From Magnetococcales bacterium (GTDB lineage: Bacteria > Pseudomonadota > Magnetococcia > Magnetococcales > Magnetaquicoccaceae), in assembly GCA_015228895.1 (NCBI GenBank), contig JADGCR010000115.1, forward strand, positions 1-7,200: a DNA stretch of 7,200 nt, given 5' to 3'. The position numbers and the translations under genes are program-made. Shown here one piece after another: positions 7,106-7,200 of the stretch. A model generated the notes under the pieces. It was not told the DNA's origin, searched no databases, and saw only the letters and a list, made by a program, of their open reading frames with translations. Within the stretch, counting starts at the first letter, position 1, and every line of letters starts with the position of its first letter.

Positions 7106-7176
7106 GAAGCACTAACAAAAAACGGGTAAGGCGGCGTAAGAGTCTTGGCCGTTCATTACCCGTTGTTTGTTGCTTC
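7106..7176 (-). promoter_or_regulatory. Long hairpin in the leader of aclBA (terminator or leader/operator element)
   Basis: Arms 7114-7129 (AACAAAAAACGGGTAA) and 7156-7171 (TTACCCGTTGTTTGTT) are complementary at 15 of 16 positions. They extend by GAAGC (7106-7110) with GCTTC (7172-7176) across a 3-nt bulge. The 26-nt interior holds CGGC (7132-7135) and GCCG (7148-7151), which can pair as an inner stem. On the minus strand the stem ends in T6, so it could terminate a gene entering from beyond 7200. Equally it could fold in the aclB leader RNA or bind a regulator. No convincing sigma-70 promoter is visible between it and aclB (7060-7105). Confidence 0.7.
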
Positions 7177-7200
7177 GTGTTGGCGGGAGCGACGGGGCTC
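7156..7200 (-). CDS. Possible C-terminal end of a gene entering from the right edge
   Basis: On the minus strand a frame open from 7200 encodes EPRRSRQHEATNNG and stops at TAA 7158-7156, in the left arm of the long hairpin. The same geometry, a stop codon within the terminator arm, occurs at 2900-2903. Against it: another minus frame is also open here, the segment is only 14 codons, and codon bias is not decisive. I do not recognise the peptide. Confidence 0.2.
   Translation of the reverse strand, partial: EPRRSRQHEATNNG

Noticed and set aside
7060..7130. Sigma-70 promoter for aclBA (TTGTTA near 7113-7118 as a -35)
   Set aside because: No acceptable -10 hexamer lies 16-18 nt downstream on the minus strand; the match is too weak to report as a feature.

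Overview
The window is a GC-rich chromosomal segment with very high GC at third codon positions. It is almost fully coding. It most resembles a chemolithoautotrophic proteobacterium, and the best guess is the Magnetococcales / Magnetococcia group. That guess rests on an unusually large two-subunit ATP citrate lyase (the citrate-cleaving step of the reductive TCA cycle) next to a TPR-glycosyltransferase of the kind I recall being common in magnetotactic cocci. No 16S gene or magnetosome gene is present to confirm it.

Left half, plus strand (1-2903): a cation diffusion facilitator (CDF) metal exporter with a histidine-rich N-terminal tail runs into a TPR-plus-GT9/41-like glycosyltransferase through a 4-bp ATGA overlap, so the two are probably translationally coupled. 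The CDF reading frame has no stop back to the left edge. Its first 54 codons have coding-like third-position bias and contain no ATG, GTG or TTG, so the protein probably starts outside the window and carries an extra N-terminal part.

Centre (2900-2939): a perfect 18-bp-arm hairpin with A6/T6 flanks serves as a bidirectional terminator between the convergent transcription units.

Right half, minus strand (7059 down to 2958): a two-gene operon, aclB (424 aa; ATP-grasp / succinyl-CoA-synthetase-beta-like) then aclA (922 aa; succinyl-CoA-synthetase-alpha-like plus a C-terminal citrate-synthase-like domain). Together they should convert citrate, ATP and CoA to acetyl-CoA, oxaloacetate, ADP and phosphate. 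AclA is about 300 residues longer than the classical ~608-residue large subunit, and the catalytic-His position of its citrate-synthase fold reads as Asn690. This atypical lyase is the most interesting item in the window.

Right edge (7060-7200): a 141-bp non-coding leader of the acl operon contains a long, near-perfect hairpin (7106-7176). It may be the terminator of a gene lying beyond the window or a leader/operator element of acl. An in-frame stop inside its stem would end a possible partial ORF that enters from the right edge.
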